The notes: generated from the sequence alone by a model not told the origin. Counted from the first letter of the stretch, positions 1-7,072 are shown. The stretch is 14,551 nucleotides of DNA from Euryarchaeota archaeon UBA257 (GCA_002498985.1 DAJO01000053.1:4048-18598); one strand, 5' to 3'. Numbers and translations are program-made.

Positions 1-1
1 T

Positions 2-52
2 CCACCACCTGGGCTTCCCCCTATCCCGCCGCCTCATCTAGAAAAAGAATGA
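2..52 (+). CDS. Possible C-terminal end of a proline-rich protein (partial)
   Basis: An open plus-strand frame enters from the left edge and ends at TGA 50-52, reading PPPGLPPIPPPHLEKE. The stretch is clearly richer in G and C than the DNA that follows. Low-complexity proline tails of this kind are common at the ends of membrane-associated or secreted proteins, and I associate them with marine Group II archaea, but nothing else of the gene is visible. Its identity is unknown. The frame could also be chance reading of a GC-rich spacer. The reverse strand of the same stretch gives no convincing protein. Confidence 0.4.
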   Translation, partial: PPPGLPPIPPPHLEKE

Positions 53-99
53 AATTGAGCCAACCGTACTTTCAAACATTCATTCCTCTTCGACATTAC

Positions 100-936
100 A
101 TGAGCGATGATATCCTACTAATCGAAAACATTCCAGTTGAAGATACATTTCCAGAGGGGGGGCTGATATCGATTTGGACATTAAATCGCCCAGATAAACT
201 AAATTCGTTAAATTCTGATTCTCATAAATCCTTGAAAGAAGCATGTGAAATGGCTGAATCTAACGATTTAATTAGGGTAATAGTAATCTCTGGTGCTCCT
301 CCAAATACTCCTCTTGAAGGCCGTAAATCAAAACCATTTTCATTTGCAGCAGGCGCAGATATTTCTGAATTTGTAGGGAAAAATTCAGATGATGTTAGGC
401 CTTTCTTTGAAGATAATGCTTGGGAAAGGGTATGGAATCTGTCTAAACCAACAATAGCTATGATTGATGGTTTTGCTTTGGGAGGAGGTACTGAATTGGC
501 GCTTTCTTGCGATATTAGAATAGCCTCTAATAGGTCGAAATTTGGTACACCTGAAATAAATCTAGGATTGATTCCAGGAGGTGGAGGTACTCAGAGATTA
601 TGTAGACTAATTGGATACGGTAAAGCATTGGAAATGGTACTTACAGGAGATATGATTGATTCTGAACAAGCGCTTTCTTATGGCTTAGTAAATTCAGTGA
701 CTACTCCTGAACAGCTTAAACAAACTACTATGCAATTAGCAGAAAATATTGCGAGGAAATCCCCCTATACTACGAAAGTTGCAAAACGTGCAGTCCGAGC
801 CTCACTAGATCTTCCATTTAGCGAAGGTGTGCGGATGGAGAGATCAGAATTTGTGGCCTTATTTGATACCGAAGATAAGGAAATAGGGGTTAATGCTTTC
901 TTAAATCGAGAGTCACCTAAATGGCTTGGAAAATAA
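100..936 (+). CDS. Enoyl-CoA hydratase/isomerase family protein (crotonase)
   Basis: This 278-residue protein has the crotonase fold and probably hydrates 2-enoyl-CoA thioesters in the cytoplasm. The oxyanion-hole segment AAGAD lies near residues 83-87. Both glutamates used by hydratases are present: E132 in GGGTEL and E152 in TPEINLG, followed by the glycine-rich GGGGTQRL. I chose ATG 100 because the family's usual start aligns there. An in-frame ATG at 49 would add 17 unrelated residues and overlap the end of the preceding frame. Compared with typical members there are about ten extra residues (around 67-79) just before the oxyanion segment. It is convergent with the aldehyde dehydrogenase gene, 13 bases away. 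The exact substrate cannot be told from sequence; with its neighbours it could serve beta-oxidation of ring-opened or fatty acyl-CoA. Confidence 0.88.
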   Translation: MSDDILLIENIPVEDTFPEGGLISIWTLNRPDKLNSLNSDSHKSLKEACEMAESNDLIRVIVISGAPPNTPLEGRKSKPFSFAAGADISEFVGKNSDDVRPFFEDNAWERVWNLSKPTIAMIDGFALGGGTELALSCDIRIASNRSKFGTPEINLGLIPGGGGTQRLCRLIGYGKALEMVLTGDMIDSEQALSYGLVNSVTTPEQLKQTTMQLAENIARKSPYTTKVAKRAVRASLDLPFSEGVRMERSEFVALFDTEDKEIGVNAFLNRESPKWLGK

Positions 937-949
937 TGAAAATTGTTGT

Positions 950-2368
950 CTAAAGTTGTATAGATTTTATCTCTAGAAACTCATTAAGCCCATGGGACCC
1001 AAGTTCTCTTCCATTCCCTGAAAGTTTGTAACCACCAAAAGGTGCACTAACATTGAATGCTCCGCCATTTACGCTAACCTGCCCCGTCCTCATGTCTTTA
1101 GCAAATTTTATTGCTCTTTTCTCATCTTTAGACCATACCCCTCCAGATAGACCATATATTGAATCATTTGCTAATTTAAGAGCTTCTTCTTCGGATTTGT
1201 AAGTCGTAATCACTAAAACAGGACCGAATATTTCCTCTTTCCAGATTTTCATATCTGGAGAAACATTTGCAAATATAGTTGGTTTCACATAGTACCCCTT
1301 GGAAATACCTTCTGGCATACCCAGTCCTCCTGAAATCAAAGTAGCTCCCTCATTTATTCCAGATTCAATATATTTACTAACACTTTTTTGTTGTCTTAAA
1401 CTTACCATGGGACCGCATCTTGTGCTTTCCTCCAAAGGGTCACCTACTGTGTAGGAATTATTCTTTTCTTCAATGATTTCGTAAACTTCATTGCTCATAG
1501 ATTCAGGGATAATGAGTCTCGTTAGTGCAGAACATGTTTGTCCACTATTTTGATGGCAAGCTCCTATGGCTTTCTTTGCCACCAAAGTTGGATCAGCATC
1601 TTCTAGAGCCACATTTGCACTTTTACCTCCTAGCTCTAATGTAACTCTCTTTACGGTAGTCGCAGCCGCTTCACTTACTGAAATCCCTGCTCCTGTTGAT
1701 CCAGTGAACGAGACCATATCGACTTCTGGATGACTCGACATATAATTTCCAATTTCAGATCCATGCCCCGAAACTAAGTTAAAAACTCCAGATGGTAATC
1801 CAATTTCATGTAATATATCTGCTAGGATAAATGCGCTTAAAGGTGCTTCTTTTGATGGTTTTAATATCATAGTACAGCCTGCAGCAATAGCGGGAGCAAC
1901 TTTGCCAATAATTTGGTGCAGAGGGAAGTTCCAAGGCGTGATGAATGCACAAACACCTATTGGCTCTTTACAAATAATTGAGTTTCTCACTTTCTCTTCC
2001 CAATCAAAATTTTCTAGAATCTTTGCATAACTTCTAGAAACAACCCTGGGTGTCCCTACCATTGCTACTCTAGAATATCCAATTGGTGTTCCAACTTCAG
2101 CAGTAATAGTTTGAGCGATATCTTCTCCTCTTTCCTTCAATGCATTTGAGAGAGCATTTAGAATATCTATTCTTGTCTCTATACTACTTTTTGACCAAGA
2201 ATCAAATGCAATTCTTGCAGCCGAGGCCGCAATATCAATATCTTCTTTCGAACCAACTGGAATTTTTCCTATTATTTCTTCTGTTGCAGGATTAATTACA
2301 TCTATACTCCCAGTCCCTATTGGTTGAACCCATTTTCCATCGATATACAGTTGATCCCGTGTATGCAT
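950..2368 (-). CDS. NAD(P)-dependent aldehyde dehydrogenase
   Basis: This 472-residue protein is a full-length member of the aldehyde dehydrogenase superfamily, which oxidises aldehydes to carboxylic acids with NAD(P)+. Visible landmarks are PWNFP at 145-149 with the catalytic-site Asn147, cofactor-binding Lys170 in ILKPS, FTGST at 221-225, general-base Glu245 in LELGGKS, nucleophile Cys279 in NSGQTC, and EEIFGP at 378-383. No hydratase (MaoC) domain is fused, unlike bacterial PaaZ. The gene diverges from a PaaG-like isomerase and lies beside a PaaA/BoxB-like epoxidase. An attractive inference is that it oxidises the semialdehyde formed on ring cleavage, the job of the PaaZ dehydrogenase domain or BoxD. 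The sequence alone does not fix the substrate; a general aliphatic or aromatic aldehyde is equally possible. Confidence 0.9.
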   Translation of the reverse strand: MHTRDQLYIDGKWVQPIGTGSIDVINPATEEIIGKIPVGSKEDIDIAASAARIAFDSWSKSSIETRIDILNALSNALKERGEDIAQTITAEVGTPIGYSRVAMVGTPRVVSRSYAKILENFDWEEKVRNSIICKEPIGVCAFITPWNFPLHQIIGKVAPAIAAGCTMILKPSKEAPLSAFILADILHEIGLPSGVFNLVSGHGSEIGNYMSSHPEVDMVSFTGSTGAGISVSEAAATTVKRVTLELGGKSANVALEDADPTLVAKKAIGACHQNSGQTCSALTRLIIPESMSNEVYEIIEEKNNSYTVGDPLEESTRCGPMVSLRQQKSVSKYIESGINEGATLISGGLGMPEGISKGYYVKPTIFANVSPDMKIWKEEIFGPVLVITTYKSEEEALKLANDSIYGLSGGVWSKDEKRAIKFAKDMRTGQVSVNGGAFNVSAPFGGYKLSGNGRELGSHGLNEFLEIKSIQL

Positions 2369-2436
2369 GGACAGTGCGAGGAGTACTCACTTTAGATATT
2401 CACGCATTCTAATAGTGAGTACCTACTCGGATATTT
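2369..2436. promoter_or_regulatory. Bidirectional promoter with nested palindromic operator-like sites
   Basis: This 68-base gap separates two divergent start codons. It carries GAGTACTC, a perfect 8-base palindrome (2381-2388), and GAGTA-CC-TACTC (2417-2428). The nine bases GTACTCACT (2383-2391) also recur inverted as AGTGAGTAC (2414-2422). TATA-like tracts lie between the two sites: TCTAATA (2408-2414) for the plus gene and, read on the minus strand, GAATATCTAAA (about 2391-2401). Each is roughly 25 nt from its start codon, so both transcripts would be nearly leaderless. The symmetric sites fall between each TATA-like box and its gene, where a bound repressor would block both promoters. The promoter assignment is inference; the repeats are directly visible. 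Confidence 0.6.
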
Positions 2437-3225
2437 ATGACTATTACAGTTGAACATCTTTCTAAAGGAGTGTCTTTGGTCACTTTATCTGCAGAAACAT
2501 CAAGAAACGGATTGAATATGGAATCAATGAAATCAATGTCAGATATTATGGGCGACTTATTGGAAGATTCATCAATTAAATCAATAATAATGACAGGGAG
2601 TGGAAAATTCTTTTGTTCTGGGGCCGATATTGATTCATTTTCTTCGGCAATTGATAACGGTAATATTGCCGATTTAGTAGGCGGTCTGACCTCACTTCTC
2701 CATCCTATGCAACTGAAAATTCGTGCATCTGAGAAAATCTTCATTGCAGCAATAAATGGTTCTGCTGCCGGTGGAGGCTTAGGTTTAGCCCTCTGTGCCG
2801 ATTATAGAGTATGTGTCCCAGAAGCAAAGTTAGCTGCAGCATTCTTTTCTCTAGGTTTATCTCCAGATGGCGGTACTACGTGGTTACTCCCCAGACTTGT
2901 TGGGACCCAAAAAGCAAAAAAATTCTTTTTCAATAATGAAGTATGGAATGGTAATAAAGCACTAGAATATGGTGCGGTTGATGAATTAGTGGAATCTGAA
3001 GAACTTATTGAAAGTGCCATTAAAGTAGCAGAAAAATGGGGTAGTTGGGCTGAATCAAGTCGTAGATCTACCAAGCAATTAATTGATGCGTCAACCTCAA
3101 CTTTCATGGAAACTCAACTAGAATTTGAGAAGTTATTAATCACTAATTCCTCTTTAACTCCTGATTTTGTGGAAGGTGTATCTTCATTTTTGGATAAGAG
3201 AAACCCAAATTTTGGTGAAGAATAA
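2437..3225 (+). CDS. PaaG-like enoyl-CoA isomerase (crotonase superfamily)
   Basis: This 262-residue crotonase-family protein has the sequence signature of PaaG, the isomerase acting on the 1,2-epoxyphenylacetyl-CoA product of the Paa oxygenase and on later double-bond shifts. The two hydratase glutamates are absent: the first position is Gly116 in AGGGLGLAL and the second is a phenylalanine in AAFFSLG. Instead Asp144 in LSPDGGTTWLLPR matches the catalytic aspartate of PaaG (IPDCGGTWLLPR in the E. coli enzyme), and the C-terminal EGVSSFLDKRNP also matches. The oxyanion segment is SGADI near 61-65. The start ATG 2437 fits a nearly leaderless transcript from the shared promoter. Its last 42 bases overlap the end of the opposite-strand SemiSWEET gene. 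Whether the true substrate is phenylacetyl-, benzoyl- or another enoyl-CoA is unresolved. Confidence 0.82.
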   Translation: MTITVEHLSKGVSLVTLSAETSRNGLNMESMKSMSDIMGDLLEDSSIKSIIMTGSGKFFCSGADIDSFSSAIDNGNIADLVGGLTSLLHPMQLKIRASEKIFIAAINGSAAGGGLGLALCADYRVCVPEAKLAAAFFSLGLSPDGGTTWLLPRLVGTQKAKKFFFNNEVWNGNKALEYGAVDELVESEELIESAIKVAEKWGSWAESSRRSTKQLIDASTSTFMETQLEFEKLLITNSSLTPDFVEGVSSFLDKRNPNFGEE

Positions 3226-3498
3226 ATAAGCATCAGTTTTTCTCAATTTATTTACTCCGAAAATTATAATCAGAATGCAATATAATGCAGCAAGGTTTGA
3301 GATGATTATTGCGATTGATCCAATGATAAATCCATAAACCAGCCACAATAATAATGCTGTACAGATTAAGTATAATGTGGGTAATGAAATTCCTTCATGT
3401 TTTTTCTGTTTCCAAACTTCATTTAATTGAGGGACCCATGCAATCACACCAAGAGTCCCAGCAATAATTCCTAATAATTCAACAAGAATATTTGACAT
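3184..3498 (-). CDS. SemiSWEET/MtN3-type membrane transporter (PQ-loop family)
   Basis: This 104-residue hydrophobic protein has three predicted membrane helices, at about residues 5-25, 41-59 and 61-82. The first contains the PQ motif (WVPQLNEVW, 21-29). The cytosolic linker has KKHEGISLPT, the second helix LLWLVYGF and the third a conserved-type SNLAALY. This is the single three-helix unit of SemiSWEETs, which work as homodimers and in characterised cases move sugars. The cargo here cannot be deduced. A basic tail after residue 82 exceeds the minimal fold and is encoded partly in the overlap with the PaaG-like gene on the other strand. The start lies 8 bases after the dehydrogenase stop with GGTG just upstream, so it is almost certainly the last gene of that operon. 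Given the context, uptake of a catabolic substrate is conceivable. Confidence 0.8.
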   Translation of the reverse strand: MSNILVELLGIIAGTLGVIAWVPQLNEVWKQKKHEGISLPTLYLICTALLLWLVYGFIIGSIAIIISNLAALYCILIIIFGVNKLRKTDAYLFFTKIWVSLIQK

Positions 3499-3506
3499 AC
3501 TGACAC

Positions 3507-4397
3507 CTATATTGGTAAGTCATCCCTTTCTTTCTTACCATTTTCATCCCAAACATAGATTCCCTTGTTTGTTTTTCGTCCTAAACTCCCTTCTGAAACT
3601 AAGTTGTTCAACAAAGGATGAGGTCTATATGACTCATCATCAAAAGACTCAGCCAGACTATTCAAAATGTCTCTCCTCACGTCTAAACCTACTAAGTCGG
3701 AAAGTTCCAAAGGACCCATAGGGTGTTTATATCCAAGTTTCATAGCAGTATCTATATCGCTAGCGGAAGCCACTCCTTGAGATAGCATCTTGATTGCTTC
3801 ATTTCCAAGTACAACTCCGAGCCTACTGGTGGCAAATCCTGGGACATCATTAACTAAGATAGTCTCCTTACCCATTTCTTGGCCCACTGATTGCGCTAAT
3901 TCAATAGTTTCTTTAGAACATTTTTCATGCTTAACAAGTTCAAGAAGCTTCATTATTGGAACAGGATTAAAAAAGTGCATTCCAATAACTCTTTCAGGGC
4001 AATTTGTAATGTTTGCAATCTCTGAAATTGGCAGACTTGAGGTATTAGTTGCTAGTATAGCATGTTTCGGCACTAAATCTTCGATTTTCAAAAAAATCTC
4101 TTTTTTGAGATGCATAATTTCTGGAACCGCTTCAATTACTAGATCAACATTTTCCAAAGCCTCTGAAATATCATAACAAGCTTTTAGGTTCAGACCCCAT
4201 TTTTCTTTTTCATCAACTGTCGTTTTTCCTTTTTCTATTCCCTTGTCCCAGAATGAGAATATTTTCTCAACTCCCCTATCTAAACTTTCAGGAAAAACAT
4301 CAAAGATTCTTGTTTGCCAGCCACTTTGGGCACAAACTTGAGCAATACCTGAACCCATTGTTCCTGCTCCTATGACTGCCACAGTACGTACTTGCAT
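3507..4397 (-). CDS. 3-hydroxyacyl-CoA dehydrogenase (PaaH/Hbd type)
   Basis: This 296-residue protein is a standalone short 3-hydroxyacyl-CoA dehydrogenase that oxidises (S)-3-hydroxyacyl-CoA to 3-oxoacyl-CoA with NAD+. The N-terminal Rossmann domain opens with VAVIGAGTMGSGIA, followed by the EAVPE turn and NTSSLPIS with the catalytic-site serine. Next come the catalytic histidine in GMHFFNPVP, its glutamate partner in LLELV, and NDVPGF at the boundary to the helical C-terminal domain (MGPLELSDLVGLD). Length and domain order match PaaH and 3-hydroxybutyryl-CoA dehydrogenase. Two in-frame ATGs exist, at 4403 and 4397. I prefer 4397 because it begins two residues before the family's usual first strand. 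It follows the 187-residue gene by about 35 bases and the transporter follows it by 8, so the three are probably co-transcribed. Confidence 0.9.
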   Translation of the reverse strand: MQVRTVAVIGAGTMGSGIAQVCAQSGWQTRIFDVFPESLDRGVEKIFSFWDKGIEKGKTTVDEKEKWGLNLKACYDISEALENVDLVIEAVPEIMHLKKEIFLKIEDLVPKHAILATNTSSLPISEIANITNCPERVIGMHFFNPVPIMKLLELVKHEKCSKETIELAQSVGQEMGKETILVNDVPGFATSRLGVVLGNEAIKMLSQGVASASDIDTAMKLGYKHPMGPLELSDLVGLDVRRDILNSLAESFDDESYRPHPLLNNLVSEGSLGRKTNKGIYVWDENGKKERDDLPI

Positions 4398-4432
4398 ACA
4401 CATACGTAATGGTCATAGCCAATAGGTATTGC

Positions 4433-4996
4433 TCATTCTTCTCTTCCATATGCTGCAAGAGCTGACTGGAATAATCTCTGCCTCGGGACATCATGTTCAA
4501 GGAAGCATGTAAATGGAGCGACATCTTTCAATAATTCAATAGCACTTACATACGCTCCATAGATGAAAGGGTCAGCAACCTTTGTTTCAGGTATATAAAT
4601 TCCAATTTTCTCTAATCCTTTTCTTGTATCTTCATCCCAAATTGCGTATGTATGATGAGTGAAATGTAAATATGCGGAAAGTCTTTTGATATCTGATCTT
4701 GGATTCTCTGTGAAACTATCTAGTAAAAGTGTATCTGGATATCTAATCGCATACAATGCTAATTTCACTTCTCTAGTTGTTTCTTCTCTCCATTCTCTTT
4801 TTTCTAATCCCATCCATTTGTCAATCATATCTAACATATTGTTGTCATATGGTTTCTTAACCATGTAAAGTAATTTTTCATATTCTTCAGAATCTTGCAT
4901 TTCTGAATGATGATGTTCATAGAATAATTCAGTTAATCTATCAAAGAAGGGTTTGCACTTTTCTTTATCGAAAGCTAATAACGCTACATGTTGCAT
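4433..4996 (-). CDS. Unrecognised 187-residue soluble protein, partner of the diiron epoxidase gene
   Basis: I do not recognise this family. The protein is soluble, probably largely helical, and rich in aromatic and charged residues. A histidine cluster (FYEHHHSEM, near 25-33) and a second His-rich stretch (LHFTHHTYAIWDEDTRKGL, around 109-127) stand out. It has no signal peptide, membrane helix or cysteine cluster. ATG 4996 is chosen over an upstream TTG (5011) because GGTGA at 5001-5005 sits 4 bases before it. The gene starts 18 bases after the stop of the PaaA/BoxB-like gene, so the two are surely co-transcribed. That suggests an accessory or structural subunit in the position PaaC or PaaB would hold, but I see no clear PaaC or PaaB motifs. 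The HFT..YAIWD segment loosely recalls helical DNA-glycosylase-like proteins, which I hold at low weight. Confidence 0.75.
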   Translation of the reverse strand: MQHVALLAFDKEKCKPFFDRLTELFYEHHHSEMQDSEEYEKLLYMVKKPYDNNMLDMIDKWMGLEKREWREETTREVKLALYAIRYPDTLLLDSFTENPRSDIKRLSAYLHFTHHTYAIWDEDTRKGLEKIGIYIPETKVADPFIYGAYVSAIELLKDVAPFTCFLEHDVPRQRLFQSALAAYGREE

Positions 4997-5000
4997 ATAT

Positions 5001-5005
5001 TCACC
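5001..5005 (-). promoter_or_regulatory. Ribosome binding site deciding the start of the 187-residue protein
   Basis: On the minus strand GGTGA lies 4 bases before ATG 4996. The alternative TTG at 5011 has no comparable site. The site falls between the stop of the diiron epoxidase gene and its downstream partner, supporting translation of the second gene from a shared message. Confidence 0.55.
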
Positions 5006-5014
5006 AACCAAAAA

Positions 5015-6157
5015 TCAATTACCTTTCCATTCGCGGTACTGAATCCAATCTTGTTTCATATAATCATTCATTAGTTTGTATTCATCTTCATCGGTAGGTA
5101 AAACACTGATTAAATATGCTTCATATTCTTCATCAGTTCCCTCGAATTTTTCTCCTCTGATTGTGTAGTTCTTCCCAGCATAGTTCCCAATGCCTCGATT
5201 AAATTTATCAGAAGGAATGAAAAGTTCCGGTTCTCCTTCCTTTCTTGCAGCACTAATTCTTCTCATTTCTTCACGAAGTTCTTGGAAATATAATTCCCTA
5301 CTCGCTTCATTTAGGTGTTCTCTATCTGCTTCGATATCACTTTCTCTTTCATCATATCTTCCTTTTACACCATAGACGTAGGCCCACTGTGCACTAGTGG
5401 AGTCATCAGTTCCAAACAAATCTAGACCTGTACTAATCCACTTATTCAGATATTTTTGCAATAGTTCACAAGGGATGACTCCTTGTTTTACAATCCTTCT
5501 GAGTCCATTTGCACCTGTTCCTAGGTGGAATGATTCTTCTTTTAGCATGGGTCCCATAGACGCTGCAAGTGGTTTGAATGAAGATGTACTAAGCATTTTC
5601 AACTGGTATTTTCCATCTCTATCTATGAAATGAGTGAAACAGAAAAAATCAAGCCAATGATCTATAGGTGCATTGAATGAACCAAGAATTCTAGTTCCAT
5701 CCTGAGCGTTTCTTTCCAATAGTTTAGCAGCTTCCCTGACACCCTGCTCACCAAAGTAAGTGCACAATAAGTAGGCCATTTGCCATCCATGTCTTTGCTC
5801 TTCACACATAATTCTGAGAGCAGATTTTTTGTCATATTCAGTAGGTGCTGTGGCTAGAAGATGATTTTGTTGTTCTACGCTTGCAAATTCTGTATCTCCT
5901 TGGACACTTACCATACTAATTATTGCATCTCTGATGTTCTGTTGTGGTATTTGCATCCTTCGTTCCCACTTTGGCATACCTTTGAAATCTCCAAACTCAA
6001 TGGAGTTTCCAGCAGTATCCCAGTCGAATTTAATATCAAATCTGTAATCTCCCAACCAAGAGGGGTCAAATCCAATTCTTGTTTGCCACTCATTGAAGTC
6101 TCTAATCCAAGCCTCAAAGTTCGGGGTATATCCTTCTACTATTTCGCTACCTGACAT
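5015..6157 (-). CDS. PaaA/BoxB-like diiron acyl-CoA epoxidase catalytic subunit
   Basis: This 380-residue protein is a ferritin-like diiron oxygenase of the phenylacetyl-CoA (PaaA) / benzoyl-CoA (BoxB) epoxidase superfamily. Such enzymes insert one oxygen of O2 into a CoA-activated aromatic ring. Candidate iron ligands are Glu90 (GDTEFASVEQQ), Glu120 and His123 (EEQRH), Asp179 (FIDRDGK), and Glu208 and His211 (KEESFH). The 30-residue step between the first two glutamates matches my recollection of BoxB. The core (GDTEF, SVEQQ, TAPTEYD, FIDRDGKYQL) looks more like BoxB, while KEESFH and LFGTDDSTSA recall PaaA. The C-terminal 110 residues, acidic and charged, are not part of the core. The family needs an electron-donating reductase (PaaE or BoxA) that is not in the window. 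A TATA-like box about 25 nt upstream and a 14-base palindrome precede the gene. The true substrate is not determined. Confidence 0.82.
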   Translation of the reverse strand: MSGSEIVEGYTPNFEAWIRDFNEWQTRIGFDPSWLGDYRFDIKFDWDTAGNSIEFGDFKGMPKWERRMQIPQQNIRDAIISMVSVQGDTEFASVEQQNHLLATAPTEYDKKSALRIMCEEQRHGWQMAYLLCTYFGEQGVREAAKLLERNAQDGTRILGSFNAPIDHWLDFFCFTHFIDRDGKYQLKMLSTSSFKPLAASMGPMLKEESFHLGTGANGLRRIVKQGVIPCELLQKYLNKWISTGLDLFGTDDSTSAQWAYVYGVKGRYDERESDIEADREHLNEASRELYFQELREEMRRISAARKEGEPELFIPSDKFNRGIGNYAGKNYTIRGEKFEGTDEEYEAYLISVLPTDEDEYKLMNDYMKQDWIQYREWKGN

Positions 6158-6211
6158 ATATTTGCCGGAGAGATGTTAGTATATGAATAAATGTACATTT
6201 AGCACAGAATT
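6158..6211 (-). promoter_or_regulatory. Promoter region of the diiron epoxidase gene with a 14-base palindrome
   Basis: This 54-base gap lies between the hydratase stop (6212) and the epoxidase start (6157). It contains TAAATGTACATTTA (6188-6201), a perfect 14-base palindrome. Just downstream in the sense of transcription is a TATA-like tract (TTCATATACTA, about 6177-6187), centred some 25 nt from the ATG, so the message would be leaderless or nearly so. The palindrome would therefore sit immediately upstream of the TATA/BRE, a usual place for archaeal regulators. Its regulatory role is inferred. Confidence 0.5.
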
Positions 6212-7072
6212 TTATTTCCCTGTGAATCTAGGTGTTCTTCGCTCGACATATGATGCAATCCCTTCCTTAGCATCTTCAGATTGGAATAAATCAGATTGTA
6301 GTTCTCTTTCCAGAGCCAGATGATATTCAAGAGGTATTTCAATTCCACTTTGAACACTACGTTTGATATTTCCAATTGCTTTAGCCGCAGCCAATGGCAA
6401 GGTAAATTGTCCTGCATAATCTATTACATCCATTCTAAATTCTTCTAAACTAATACTGTCATATATATCGTGAACTAAACTCATATCTCTAGCTTCTTCG
6501 AATGAGAATTTTCTTCCAGTAACCATTATCTCCATTGCCCTTGCTTTTCCAACTAGACGTGATAGTCTTGCGGTACCACCAGTTCCTGCTAGAACACCAA
6601 GAGAAACTTCTGGTAGACCAATTTGGAAATTACCTTTGTGCGCAATTCGGATATCAGCTGCCATTGCAATCTCGAGTCCACCACCAACTGTATGACCATT
6701 AAGTGCAGCAATTACTAATTTTGGAGTTTGTTCAAGTCGAGACAGAGTCTCATTAGCATGTAAACAAAAGAAGTATTTGTATCTTGGAGATAATGTATTG
6801 AGATAATTTATACTTGCTCCCGCCGAGAAGAACTTCTCACCGTGTCCGGTTAGCAATATTACAGAAACATTCCCATCAAATCTAGCATTGAGAATTGCCT
6901 GATCTATATCTTCCCACATTTCTCGAGTATAAGTGTTGACGGATGTTCTACCTTCTTCAAGTGGTTTTCCATCTGTATCTGATATTAGTTCTATAATGGC
7001 TATGCCGTTATCAGTAACGCCATAATTCACTAGTTTGTTCGGCATAGGCTCAAGGTCAGGCCATGAAGTCAT
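6212..7072 (-). CDS. Enoyl-CoA hydratase (crotonase family)
   Basis: This 286-residue cytoplasmic crotonase-family protein should hydrate 2-enoyl-CoA. Both catalytic glutamates are in place: Glu134 in VGGGLEIAMAADIRIA and Glu155 in IGLPEVSLG, followed by AGTGGTARLSRLVGK. The oxyanion segment reads SAGAS (83-87), with serine where AGAD is commoner. The C terminus, EGIASYVERRTPRFTG, is typical of the family. An internal ATG at codon 10 could be the true start. The roughly 20 residues before the first conserved strand are longer than usual, and residues 31-45 form an extra loop (DTDGKPLEEGRTS). It lies 54 bases upstream of the epoxidase gene on the same strand and 58 bases downstream of the flavoprotein gene, so it may be in a common operon. 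It is one of three divergent crotonase paralogues in 7 kb. Confidence 0.88.
   Translation of the reverse strand: MTSWPDLEPMPNKLVNYGVTDNGIAIIELISDTDGKPLEEGRTSVNTYTREMWEDIDQAILNARFDGNVSVILLTGHGEKFFSAGASINYLNTLSPRYKYFFCLHANETLSRLEQTPKLVIAALNGHTVGGGLEIAMAADIRIAHKGNFQIGLPEVSLGVLAGTGGTARLSRLVGKARAMEIMVTGRKFSFEEARDMSLVHDIYDSISLEEFRMDVIDYAGQFTLPLAAAKAIGNIKRSVQSGIEIPLEYHLALERELQSDLFQSEDAKEGIASYVERRTPRFTGK

Noticed and set aside
4383..4392. AGTACGTACT, a perfect 10-base palindrome
   Set aside because: It lies within the first codons of the dehydrogenase gene rather than at a promoter, and a 10-base dyad is expected by chance in a window of this size.
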